Assembly (NCBI RefSeq): GCF_033060595.1
Contig: NZ_CP133038.1
Location: forward strand, 1,116,001 to 1,180,000
Reading direction: 5' to 3'
Length of the DNA stretch: 64,000 nt
Source: Pyramidobacter sp. YE332
GTDB taxonomy: Bacteria; Synergistota; Synergistia; Synergistales; Dethiosulfovibrionaceae
A program made the translations under genes and the position numbers. Within the stretch, counting starts at the first letter, position 1, and every line of letters starts with the position of its first letter. This document shows, piece after piece, positions 29,369 to 37,440 of this stretch. The notes beneath the pieces were generated by a model. That model worked only from the letters and a program-made list of their open reading frames with translations, was not told the origin of the DNA and made no database searches.

Positions 29369-30901
29369 TTAATCTTCCGGCTTGGCGGACGGTTCTCGGT
29401 TCTCGATGGGTTTCATCGTCGGGAAGAAGATGACGTCGCGGATCGAGCGGCAGTTGGTCAGGAACATGACGACGCGGTCCATGCCGATCCCCAGCCCGCC
29501 GGTCGGCGGCAGCCCCTGCTCCAGGGCTTCGACAAAGTCCTCGTCGAAAGGATGCGTTTCGTCCTCGCCTTCGGTCTTTTTCTGCGCCTGATCGAGAAAG
29601 CGTTTTTTCTGGTCGATGGGGTCGTTCAGCTCGCTGTAGCCGTTGCTGAGTTCCTTGCCGCAGCAGAAAAGCTCGAAGCGGTGGGTGTAGTCGGGGTGCT
29701 CGGGGTCCTTCTTCGACAGCGGCGAGATCTCGACGGGATGTCCCATCACGAACGTCGGCTGCACGAGTTTCTCTTCGACGAACTCCTCCATGAACATGGT
29801 GAGGATCTTGAAGCGCGACTCGTGCCCCGTGATCTCGATCTTGTTCTTGCGGGCGGCGTCGCGCGCTTCTTCGTCGGTGATGGCGGCGAAATCGACGTCG
29901 CAGGTCTCTTTCACCAGTTCCACCATCGTGGCGCGGCGGAACGGCTTGGCAAAATCCAGCGTCACGCCGTTGCGCTCGATGAACGGCGCGCCGTTGGCGG
30001 CGATGCAGGACTCGCGGATCAGTTCTTCGGTCAGATCCATCATGTCGACGTAATCCGCATAGGGCCAGTAAACTTCCATCATCGTGAATTCGGGATTGTG
30101 CGTCAGGTCCATGCCCTCGTTGCGGAAATCCTTGCTGATCTCGTACACGCGCCCCATCATGCCGACGACGAGCCGCTTCAGATAGAGCTCCGTGGCGATA
30201 CGCAGGTACATGTTGGCGCCCAGCGCGTTGTGATAGGTGATGAAAGGACGCGCGTTGGCGCCGCCGGCGAGATAGGAAAGCACCGGCGTCTCGACTTCCA
30301 GCGTGCCGTGTTTCTCGAGCACGGCGCGGAAGGTGGAGATGATCTTGGCCCTTTTCCTGAAGACTTCGCGCGCTTCGGGATTGACGATCAGATCGAGATA
30401 GCGCTTGCGGTAACGGATCTCAAGGTCCGTCAGGCCGTGCCACTTCTCGGGCAGGGGGCGGAGCGCCTTGGTCAGCAGGCGGAACCGCTCGACGGCGACC
30501 GTCAGCTCGCCGCGCTGCGTGCGGAACGGATGGCCGACGATGCCGACGATGTCGCCGGAGTCGAGCCACTTCTTGAAGAAGGTGTAGTCTTTCTCGCCCA
30601 GAGTGTCGTAACGGAAATAGAGCTGGATCGTTCCCGTCTCGTCCTGCATGTTGACAAACGCCGCTTTGCCCTGGCGGCGCAGCGTCATCAGGCGTCCGGC
30701 CATGGAAAATTTCGTCTCGGGGACGGCTTCTTCCGCCTTGAGATAATCGAAATCTTTCCGCACCTGCGCGACGGTGTGATCGACGTTCCACTTTTCGTTT
30801 TCGAAAGGATTATAGCCTTCCTCTTCGCGAAGTCGTCTCAGTTTGTCGATGCGCTGTCTGAGAATTTCCGTTTCCTGAGTGCCGGCTGCAATTTCCGCCA
30901 T
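29369..30901 (-). CDS. lysS: Lysine-tRNA ligase (class II)
   Basis: It charges tRNA-Lys with lysine in the cytoplasm. The 510-residue length is normal. An N-terminal OB-fold anticodon-binding domain spans about residues 50-150. Class II motifs follow: motif 2 (FRNEGMDLTHNPEFTMME) and motif 3 (GLGIGMDRVVMFLT). ATG 30901 lies one base after the dus stop, with GGGG about nine bases upstream. Co-transcription with dus is likely and links two tRNA functions. Confidence 0.97.
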   Translation of the reverse strand: MAEIAAGTQETEILRQRIDKLRRLREEEGYNPFENEKWNVDHTVAQVRKDFDYLKAEEAVPETKFSMAGRLMTLRRQGKAAFVNMQDETGTIQLYFRYDTLGEKDYTFFKKWLDSGDIVGIVGHPFRTQRGELTVAVERFRLLTKALRPLPEKWHGLTDLEIRYRKRYLDLIVNPEAREVFRKRAKIISTFRAVLEKHGTLEVETPVLSYLAGGANARPFITYHNALGANMYLRIATELYLKRLVVGMMGRVYEISKDFRNEGMDLTHNPEFTMMEVYWPYADYVDMMDLTEELIRESCIAANGAPFIERNGVTLDFAKPFRRATMVELVKETCDVDFAAITDEEARDAARKNKIEITGHESRFKILTMFMEEFVEEKLVQPTFVMGHPVEISPLSKKDPEHPDYTHRFELFCCGKELSNGYSELNDPIDQKKRFLDQAQKKTEGEDETHPFDEDFVEALEQGLPPTGGLGIGMDRVVMFLTNCRSIRDVIFFPTMKPIENREPSAKPED

Positions 30902-30902
30902 T

Positions 30903-31904
30903 TTACATGAATCCCCTTTCAAAATATGAGCGCCAGTCGCACAGGATCCTGTACGCAGAATCCCAGTCTTTCGCGCTGGCCAGCGTGCGTTTGAATTCCG
31001 CGGTCCCCGCCTTGCCCCTGAAAAATCCGGCAAGGAAACGCCTCAAGAGCACAAGAGCCGCGCGTTCGCCATGGAGCCGATAGAGATCGTCCGCAAAGCC
31101 GATAAGGATTTCCGCGCGTTCTTCAAGCGAGGGCTCGCCATCTGACATTCGAGTATTATAACCCAAAACCCGCAAAGATTGCACGACCATGAACGGATCG
31201 GCGATCGCGCCGCGGGCACAGAGCACTGCCGCGCAGCCGTTGTCGAGATAGAACGCGACGTCGCGGGGAGCGTAAACGTCCCCCGAAGCGGTGATTCTGC
31301 CTTCGAAGCGCCGCGCCGCGCGGACGACTTCGCTTTTATCGGCTTTCCCCTCGTACCGCTGCTGGGGCGTGCGTCCATGGATTGTCACGTTGTCGGCCCC
31401 GGCCGCGAGCAATCCCTCGGCGAACTGCAGCGTATCCAGGCGATATTCGCGGCCGTCCGGAACGATCTTGCGGATCTTGGGCCAGACGGGCAGGCCGAAT
31501 TTTTTCAGCTCGCGCACCATCGCGAAAGCGACGTCGGGATCCTGCAGCAGGCGGCTGCCGGCGCCTTTTTTGTGGACCTTCGGCATCGGACAGGCCATGT
31601 TGATGCTGAACGCGGCGTACGAACGGCTTTGCAGACACCGCTCCGCCGAGCGGCACAGACTGTCCGCGTCGCCCGTGAAAAGCTGCAGGACGAGCGGTCT
31701 TTCCCCGTCGGTACATTCCGTCATCCGCCAGGTCTTCGTCCCGGCGTAAAGAAGCCCCGCGCTGCTGATCATCTCCGTATGGGTCAAAGCGGCCCCCAGG
31801 CGGCGGAAAAGCCGCCGCACCGCCGCGATGCTGACGCCGGCCAAAGGCGCAAAAAACACGGGGTTCTCGACTTCCACCCCGCCGATCACGAGTTTCGTTT
31901 CCAT
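30903..31904 (-). CDS. tRNA-dihydrouridine synthase
   Basis: An FMN enzyme that reduces uridines in the tRNA D-loop, 333 residues. The N-terminal FFAPLAGVSIAAVRR, the catalytic-cysteine motif NMACPMPKVHKKGAGSRLL, VTIHGRTPQQRY and the FMN phosphate region (SGDVYAPRD, CARGAIADPF) match the DusB-like group. GAGAGGA precedes the ATG. The family is certain; the exact target position (DusA/B/C class) is not assigned. It follows comEC at a 22-bp gap and precedes lysS at 1 bp. Confidence 0.94.
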   Translation of the reverse strand: METKLVIGGVEVENPVFFAPLAGVSIAAVRRLFRRLGAALTHTEMISSAGLLYAGTKTWRMTECTDGERPLVLQLFTGDADSLCRSAERCLQSRSYAAFSINMACPMPKVHKKGAGSRLLQDPDVAFAMVRELKKFGLPVWPKIRKIVPDGREYRLDTLQFAEGLLAAGADNVTIHGRTPQQRYEGKADKSEVVRAARRFEGRITASGDVYAPRDVAFYLDNGCAAVLCARGAIADPFMVVQSLRVLGYNTRMSDGEPSLEERAEILIGFADDLYRLHGERAALVLLRRFLAGFFRGKAGTAEFKRTLASAKDWDSAYRILCDWRSYFERGFM

Positions 31905-31926
31905 AAAATCCTCTCAGACATTCTCT

Positions 31927-33339
31927 CTAAAAGATGACGGCGATGAACGCGCCGCAGCCTCCCAGCAGGACGGCCCGCCCGAGGGAAACTTTTTCCGCCA
32001 GGGCGACGAGAAAGAACAAAATGCCGGCGCACAGCCAGGCGGGGAAGAAATGGACCGGGAGCGCCTGCGGCAGCCATTCCACCCATTGATCGGCCGCCAG
32101 CGCCCAGATCTGCATCAGCTTTTCCGCCGGCCAAGCCAGCCAGAAAAGCCGGATCCCCAAGATCCAAGGAAGCGCCGCGGCAAGCACGGCAAAAAGGATC
32201 ACGGCAAACAACGCGGAAGCCATGGCGTTGATCGGCAGGGAGGACAGATAAACGCCTCCGGCCAGCGGCGCGATCAGCGGCGACGTCAAGATCCACATGA
32301 CAAGGGGAGAAAAGACGACGAGCAGCGCCGACTTGCATTTTTCCAAAGCCGTCACGGCGATCGCGGCGATCACCGACAACTGCCAGCCAAGATCGAAAAA
32401 ACACCACGGATTCCACAGAAGCATCGCGATCCCGGCGACGCCGATCGCGTTCAGGGCGCGTCCGGGATGCCCCCAGTAAAGCCCGAGCATGCCGATCTGG
32501 ACCATCAAAGAGGCGCGTACGGCGCTCATCGACGCCCCGCTGGTGAGACAGTATCCCCACAGGAGCAGCGAGCACCAGAGAAGGCCGCGCCGTCCGCCGC
32601 CGAAGATCAGGCAGCCGAGCATCAGCGCCAGCCCGACGTGCCACCCCGAGACGGCCAAGATGTGGCTGATCCCCCATCTCCTGTAATCCTCGCGGAGGTT
32701 GGCGTCCCGGTCGCCGAGAAGGACGGCGGCCGCCAGAGCGTGCGTGTTGCACGGCAACGTTTCGAGCCGCGTCCTTAAATACTGGCGGAAGCTGTGGCGC
32801 GAAAAGCTTTTGCCCCGTTTTTCGATGCGCGCGGCCCGGCGCAGTTCGCCCTGCACGCCGCGCGCCCGCCAGTACCGACGCGGGGAAAAGGAACTTCTCA
32901 GAGAACCGTTCCGGAGCGGAACGACGGAAGCTTCCAACGAGAGCTCGTCCCCTTCTTCGACGTCCTGCAGTCCTTTGCCGACGGCGAGAAGCCAGCCGGC
33001 GCCGCGCGCGTCGGTCAATCGAAGCACTTCGCGCTCTCCCCACTGCCGCCGCTCCGCCACAAGGAAACGGCCGGAAACGGCTTTTACGGACGTCGGCCCC
33101 TCTTCGAGCCGCGACTGCAGGAACACGGAGAAAACGCCTGAAAGCACCACGAGCGCCAGCGCGAAACAAAACTTGCACGCATACCAGCGCTCTTCCGAAA
33201 GCAGCATTTCCGCGCTGAGCGCGCAGACGGAAAGGGGAATCGCCAGCCATAAAGGGAGCCCGCTTTCCACTGCCGCCAGCGAGAGCACGCCGCCTTGCAG
33301 CAGCAGGAGCGCAGGGATCCTGTTCAACAGAGAATCCAT
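31927..33339 (-). CDS. comEC: ComEC/Rec2 family DNA-uptake channel (short form)
   Basis: The inner-membrane channel for single-stranded DNA in natural transformation. It has 470 residues and about ten hydrophobic segments. The competence-domain signature HILAVSGWHVGLAL lies near residue 225, and TSGASMSAVRASLMV follows. An N-terminal OB-like DUF4131 region occupies about 30-180. Unlike the longer ComEC proteins (700-800 residues), it stops after the membrane domain and lacks the C-terminal metallo-beta-lactamase-like domain. It lies 6 bp downstream of comEA, which strengthens the call. Confidence 0.9.
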   Translation of the reverse strand: MDSLLNRIPALLLLQGGVLSLAAVESGLPLWLAIPLSVCALSAEMLLSEERWYACKFCFALALVVLSGVFSVFLQSRLEEGPTSVKAVSGRFLVAERRQWGEREVLRLTDARGAGWLLAVGKGLQDVEEGDELSLEASVVPLRNGSLRSSFSPRRYWRARGVQGELRRAARIEKRGKSFSRHSFRQYLRTRLETLPCNTHALAAAVLLGDRDANLREDYRRWGISHILAVSGWHVGLALMLGCLIFGGGRRGLLWCSLLLWGYCLTSGASMSAVRASLMVQIGMLGLYWGHPGRALNAIGVAGIAMLLWNPWCFFDLGWQLSVIAAIAVTALEKCKSALLVVFSPLVMWILTSPLIAPLAGGVYLSSLPINAMASALFAVILFAVLAAALPWILGIRLFWLAWPAEKLMQIWALAADQWVEWLPQALPVHFFPAWLCAGILFFLVALAEKVSLGRAVLLGGCGAFIAVIF

Positions 33340-33345
33340 GCGGCG

Positions 33346-33963
33346 TCAAAACCGAAGCAGCGTCTGCATCTGGCTCAGTTTGCCTTTGCCGATGCCGGGA
33401 ATTTCCAGCAGCGCCTCGGCGGAATGGAAAGGCCCGTGGGTCTGGCGGTACTCTATGATCTTCCGGGCCGTAGCCGGGCCGACGCCGGGAAGCGTGCACA
33501 GATCTTCTTCCGTTGCCGTGTTGACGTAGACGTACTGCGTTTTGTTCTCCCGCTTCCTGTCCTGAGAGGATGCGCTCTTGGCGGAAGTCCGGGGCGTAAG
33601 CGCGGCGGCTTTGACGTGGACATGCGCGCCGTCGCGTATCGGCGCGGCGAGGTTGACCTGCGACTGATCCGCGTCGAAGCGGAAACCGCCGGCGGCTTCC
33701 ACGAGCTGAAAGACCCGCGCGTCCGCCGAGATGGGATAAACGCCCGGACGGGAAACGGCGCCGGTGATATAAGCGTAGTGTTCGGGCGAAGACGAAGCGG
33801 GCAGCTTGTAAGACGGCGACTGAAGCCACAGGGCGGGCCCCGCGACCGCCGTCGGCGCTTCGTCCTGCCAGCTCCCCCTGAAAATCCGCACCGCGGCGCC
33901 GGCGCAGCCTATGCAGAATATGGCCCCGGCGACGCACAAAGAAATTTTCGTCCGATTCTCCAC
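33346..33963 (-). CDS. comEA: ComEA-like DNA-binding competence protein
   Basis: The periplasm-facing DNA receptor for transformation, 205 residues. An N-terminal membrane anchor (about residues 7-25), an SLBB domain (YAYITGAVSRPGVYPI, about 62-118), a basic/Ser linker and a C-terminal double helix-hairpin-helix (VNTATEEDLCTLPGVGPATARKII, then LLEIPGIGKGKLSQM) give the classic layout. Start is GTG 33963 with GGGAGGGGAG upstream. comEA-comEC adjacency suggests the organism could be naturally competent if type IV pilus genes exist elsewhere. Confidence 0.93.
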   Translation of the reverse strand: MENRTKISLCVAGAIFCIGCAGAAVRIFRGSWQDEAPTAVAGPALWLQSPSYKLPASSSPEHYAYITGAVSRPGVYPISADARVFQLVEAAGGFRFDADQSQVNLAAPIRDGAHVHVKAAALTPRTSAKSASSQDRKRENKTQYVYVNTATEEDLCTLPGVGPATARKIIEYRQTHGPFHSAEALLEIPGIGKGKLSQMQTLLRF

Positions 33964-33982
33964 CGGCGGCTCCCCTCCCTTA

Positions 33983-35290
33983 TTAAAGGATTCTCCCCTT
34001 CAGCGACCAGCTGTCGGCGGCGGTCACCTCCACGTCGGTGAACGTTCCGATCAAGCTTTCGCCGCCTTCGAAAAGGATCACTTTATCGGCCGGATTTCTC
34101 CCCTGCAGCAAATCCCCTTTCAGCGCCTTGCCGTCGACCAGCACGCGATAGCGCCGCCCGATCAGTTTTTCGTTGATCTCTTTGGCGATTTCCGTCTGCA
34201 GTCGATTGACCTCGTTCAAGCGCCGACTCTTTACGTTTTCGGGGACCTGCTCCTTCATCGCGGCGGCCGGCGTCCCCTGCCGGCGCGAATAGGCCGCCGT
34301 GTGGACCTGATCGAAGCGGAACCGTTCCAGCGCCGCCATCGAACAGGCGAAATCTTCGTCCGTCTCGCCCGGGAAACCGACAATGAGGTCGGAGGTCAGG
34401 CCGACTTCGGGCAGGCCGCGGCGGATGCCGTCGACGACCTTGGCATACTCCTCCACCGTGTAGCGGCGGTTCATCGCTTTCAGGATCCGGTCGCTGCCCG
34501 CCTGGATCGGCAGGTTGATTGCGGGACAGATGTTGGCGTTTTCGGCGATCGCTTCGACCACGTCTTTCGTGAAATCCGTCGGATAAGAAGTCATGAAGCG
34601 CAGACGTTCCAGCCCCGCGATATGGGCGACGTCGTTCAGCAGATCGGCGAAGCTGTAACGGTCGAGATCTTTTCCGTAGGTGTCGACGTTCTGCCCGAGC
34701 AGACAGATCTCTTTGACCCCTCCTTCGACAAGCTGTTCCACCTCGTCCATGATCTCCCGGGAGCTGCGGGAAGCGAATCGACCGCGCACGTAAGGGACGA
34801 TGCAGTAGGTGCAGAAATTGTCGCATCCGTGCGAGATCATTACCGAAGCTTTCCAGGGAAATTGGCGTTCCAGCGGGGCAAAGCGCAGTTCGTGCAGTTC
34901 GCGGGGATCGTCGTCGAGCAGGACGACTTTCTCGCTGCCCGACAAGGCCGTTTCCAAAGCGTCGGGCACCAGACCGATATGCCGGGGGCCGGAAACGACG
35001 CGGATCCACGGATAACGTCTGGACATGTCGACGCCCACGTTTTGAGCGATGCAGCCCGTCATGGCGACGACGGGACGCCCTTCTTTGCGCCAGCGTTCTT
35101 CGTAATGCCCCAATTCGCTCCAGACTTTATGCTCGGCCTTGTCTCGGATGCTGCAGCCGATAAAGACGATCGCGTCGGCGCTTTCTTCCGCGGTTTCGTA
35201 AGCCCCGCGCGCGACGAGCGCCGTCCTGATCTTGTCGGCGTCGTACTGATTCATTTGACACCCGTAAACTTTCATCGCAAAACCGTACAC
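33983..35290 (-). CDS. miaB: tRNA (i6A37) methylthiotransferase MiaB
   Basis: A radical SAM enzyme adding the methylthio group to i6A37 in tRNA. It has two Fe-S clusters. N-terminal cluster cysteines appear in YGCQMN, IGCSIRDKAE and GCIAQN; the radical SAM motif is CDNFCTYCIVPYVRG; a TRAM domain ends the protein. The start is decided by GGAGG (35299-35303) eight bases before GTG 35290, giving a 435-residue protein; ATG 35275 would cut into the first cluster strand. It sits directly upstream of comEA on the same strand. Confidence 0.95.
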   Translation of the reverse strand: MYGFAMKVYGCQMNQYDADKIRTALVARGAYETAEESADAIVFIGCSIRDKAEHKVWSELGHYEERWRKEGRPVVAMTGCIAQNVGVDMSRRYPWIRVVSGPRHIGLVPDALETALSGSEKVVLLDDDPRELHELRFAPLERQFPWKASVMISHGCDNFCTYCIVPYVRGRFASRSSREIMDEVEQLVEGGVKEICLLGQNVDTYGKDLDRYSFADLLNDVAHIAGLERLRFMTSYPTDFTKDVVEAIAENANICPAINLPIQAGSDRILKAMNRRYTVEEYAKVVDGIRRGLPEVGLTSDLIVGFPGETDEDFACSMAALERFRFDQVHTAAYSRRQGTPAAAMKEQVPENVKSRRLNEVNRLQTEIAKEINEKLIGRRYRVLVDGKALKGDLLQGRNPADKVILFEGGESLIGTFTDVEVTAADSWSLKGRIL

Positions 35291-35426
35291 TGAAAAAACC
35301 TCCACGAGTACATTCCAGAATAGCTTCCCGTCAATTATACCCGAACGGGCGGCGAAATAAAGCATTCTTCGAAAAGAACCCCGCTTTTCCACCGCGCCTC
35401 GTCCGCTCGGCGAACGGAACGGCACA

Positions 35427-35469
35427 AAAAAGAGACTCTCGAGAAAGATGAACTCGAGAGTCTCTTTTT
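35427..35469 (-). terminator. Terminator of the rubredoxin gene
   Basis: A 17-bp perfect inverted repeat (35427-35443 / 35453-35469) with a nine-base loop. T runs occur on both strands; it separates rubredoxin from miaB. Confidence 0.9.
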
Positions 35470-35486
35470 ATCTTACGAACCTGAAC

Positions 35487-35648
35487 TCATTCGACCGCTT
35501 CGAACTGATCCTTGCCCACGCCGCAGACGGGGCAGACAAAGTCCTCGGGAAGATCTTCGAAGGCCGTGCCGGGCGCGATGCCGTTATCGGGATCGCCCAC
35601 CGCCGGATCGTATTCCCACCCACACACAGAACACACATACTTTTTCAT
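35487..35648 (-). CDS. Rubredoxin
   Basis: A 53-residue one-iron electron carrier. It begins [15 protein letters not shown] and carries the second metal pair in [14 protein letters not shown], giving the Cys-x2-Cys-Gly pairs that bind Fe. The full length is the family norm. ATG 35648 is preceded by GGGGGAGG. It has its own terminator and probably its own promoter in the AT-rich 35690-35705. In anaerobes rubredoxin serves in oxygen and peroxide detoxification. Confidence 0.95.
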   Translation of the reverse strand: MKKYVCSVCGWEYDPAVGDPDNGIAPGTAFEDLPEDFVCPVCGVGKDQFEAVE

Positions 35649-35748
35649 GTTTTTTCCTCCCCCATATCGTATCTGTGAAACATTACCGAAATTCTATCAT
35701 ATAAATCCCCCGGCCGCCACCGCGACGACGATGATTCAAGTTTATCAA

Positions 35749-36864
35749 TCACAGCGGCAGGTGAACGAACTCCTGCGGTAAATTGGCGGAAAGGCGGCGC
35801 GCTCCGTCTTCCGTGATCAGATAATCGTCTTCGATGCGCAGGCCGCCGCGATCGGGAATGTAAATGCCCGGCTCGATCGTGATCACGTCGCCGCACTGGA
35901 GAGGTCCCTGGTACAGAGGCGAAAGGCGCGGCGCTTCGTGGATCTCCAGGCCGAAGCTGTGCCCGAGTCCGTGACCGAAATACGCGCCGTAACCGGCGTC
36001 GGCGATAACCTGGGCGGCGACCGCATGCACATCGCAGCCGCGTGCCCCCGGCTTCAGCAGCGCCGCGGAATCCCGGTGGGCTTTCAGGAGAACTTCGTGG
36101 ATCTCCAGAAACTCGGCGTCTTTGGGCGCGCCCAGAGAAAAGTTCCGCGTCAGGTCGGACATGTAGGCGCCGAAGATCGCGCCGTAATCGACGGTGACCT
36201 GGTCGCCCGCTTCCATTTTTTTCGCACTGGCCACGCCGTGCGGCATGGCGCTGCGAACGCCGGAAGCGACGATCATCTCGTTTTTGTGCCACACGCCTTC
36301 GCCGTCGTGGCGGGCGATGTTCAATTCGAGCAACTTGGCGAATTCTTTTTCCTTCATGCCGGGCCTGACCAGCGGCAGCGTTTCCAGATACGCGGCGGAA
36401 GCGATGTCGGCCGCTTTGATGATCGATTCGATTTCATGAGCGTCTTTGCGGCGGCGCTGTTCAGCCATGGCTGAGGAAAAGTTGCGCCATTCGACGGAAA
36501 ACTCGCTCAGCGCCAGATAAGTCTGCGCGCTAAGCATGGCGCCGTCGTAGCCGCAGCGGCGGATTTTCAGCTCGCCGAGAAGACGTCCGGCCGTCGCGAC
36601 CTGGCTCTCCCCCGTCTTCACCGCGCGGATCTCGAAAGGCGACTGCTGCGCGGCTTGGGTCAGATAACGCGAATCCGTGGCAAGGATCGCCCGCTCCTGC
36701 GTCACCGCGACGACGGCGGACGAACCGTGAAATCCGCTGTAATAAAACAGATTCTCCCAGCCGCTCGACTCGGAATCGATCAAAAGCAGGGCGTCGAGTT
36801 TTTCTTCCAGCAGTTTTTTTCTCAGACCGACCAGACGGTTCTCCATGTAATTCTCATGAGGCAT
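35749..36864 (-). CDS. Xaa-Pro aminopeptidase (M24 family)
   Basis: A cytoplasmic metallopeptidase cleaving the residue before proline. It has 371 residues, the compact bacterial PepQ/PepP form. A creatinase-like N-terminal domain (about 1-130) precedes the pita-bread domain with all five metal ligands: VDYGA and DLTRNF (Asp), GHGLGHSFGLEIHE (His), ITIEPGIYI (Glu) and GLRIEDDYL (Glu). AGGAGC lies about 12 bases before ATG 36864; ATG 36846 is an alternative. It follows queH closely on the same strand. Confidence 0.94.
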   Translation of the reverse strand: MPHENYMENRLVGLRKKLLEEKLDALLLIDSESSGWENLFYYSGFHGSSAVVAVTQERAILATDSRYLTQAAQQSPFEIRAVKTGESQVATAGRLLGELKIRRCGYDGAMLSAQTYLALSEFSVEWRNFSSAMAEQRRRKDAHEIESIIKAADIASAAYLETLPLVRPGMKEKEFAKLLELNIARHDGEGVWHKNEMIVASGVRSAMPHGVASAKKMEAGDQVTVDYGAIFGAYMSDLTRNFSLGAPKDAEFLEIHEVLLKAHRDSAALLKPGARGCDVHAVAAQVIADAGYGAYFGHGLGHSFGLEIHEAPRLSPLYQGPLQCGDVITIEPGIYIPDRGGLRIEDDYLITEDGARRLSANLPQEFVHLPL

Positions 36865-36879
36865 ACGATCTTCACGCTC

Positions 36880-37431
36880 CTAAAAATGGTGAGGGCGCTC
36901 CATGCTGTAACGGCACCCGCAGTAATTCTGCCGGTAAAGCCCCAGCCGCTTGCACTCCTGAACGGAGAAGAGCTGCCCGTTCTTTTTTCTCCAGATTCGT
37001 TCTTCCCAGTTCAGCGCGTAACGGCCGGCAAGCCCCCTCCCCCAGAGGTTGATCAGGTCGGGGTGTTTCTGCGGGCTGAGCGTCAGGCTGGTGCAAAGCG
37101 TCGACACGGAAAGCTCGGCCGCTTTTTCCGCGGCGCTTTCCAGCTGCAGGCGCATGCAGCGCTCGCAACGGCGGCCGCCTTCCCGTTCGTTTTCCAATCC
37201 CGCCGTGCGGCGGTCCCATTCGGACGTGTCGTAAGGGCGGACGATCAGCGGGAGGCAATACGCCGCCGCCAGTTTTTGCAAAGCTTCCAGCCGCCGCTGC
37301 CATTCATCGTAGGGATGGATGTTGCCGCCGTAAAAATAAAGCGTCACTTCCCGTTTCTCCTCGGTCAGAGCGTGGACGCCGGTCGTCGCGCAGGGACCGC
37401 AGCAGGCGTGGAACAGTAATTTTTCTTCCAT
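36880..37431 (-). CDS. queH: Epoxyqueuosine reductase QueH
   Basis: It performs the last step of queuosine synthesis, reducing epoxyqueuosine in tRNA. It is the non-cobalamin enzyme that replaces QueG in many anaerobes. The product has 183 residues of the former DUF208 family. Cluster and metal cysteines are visible in HACCGPC, RRCERCMRL and QNYCGCRYS. The His/Pro-rich GGNIHPYDEW strand is typical. ATG 37431 starts 9 bp after the transketolase stop. No other queuosine genes are in the window. Confidence 0.92.
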   Translation of the reverse strand: MEEKLLFHACCGPCATTGVHALTEEKREVTLYFYGGNIHPYDEWQRRLEALQKLAAAYCLPLIVRPYDTSEWDRRTAGLENEREGGRRCERCMRLQLESAAEKAAELSVSTLCTSLTLSPQKHPDLINLWGRGLAGRYALNWEERIWRKKNGQLFSVQECKRLGLYRQNYCGCRYSMERPHHF

Positions 37432-37440
37432 CGACAGCTC

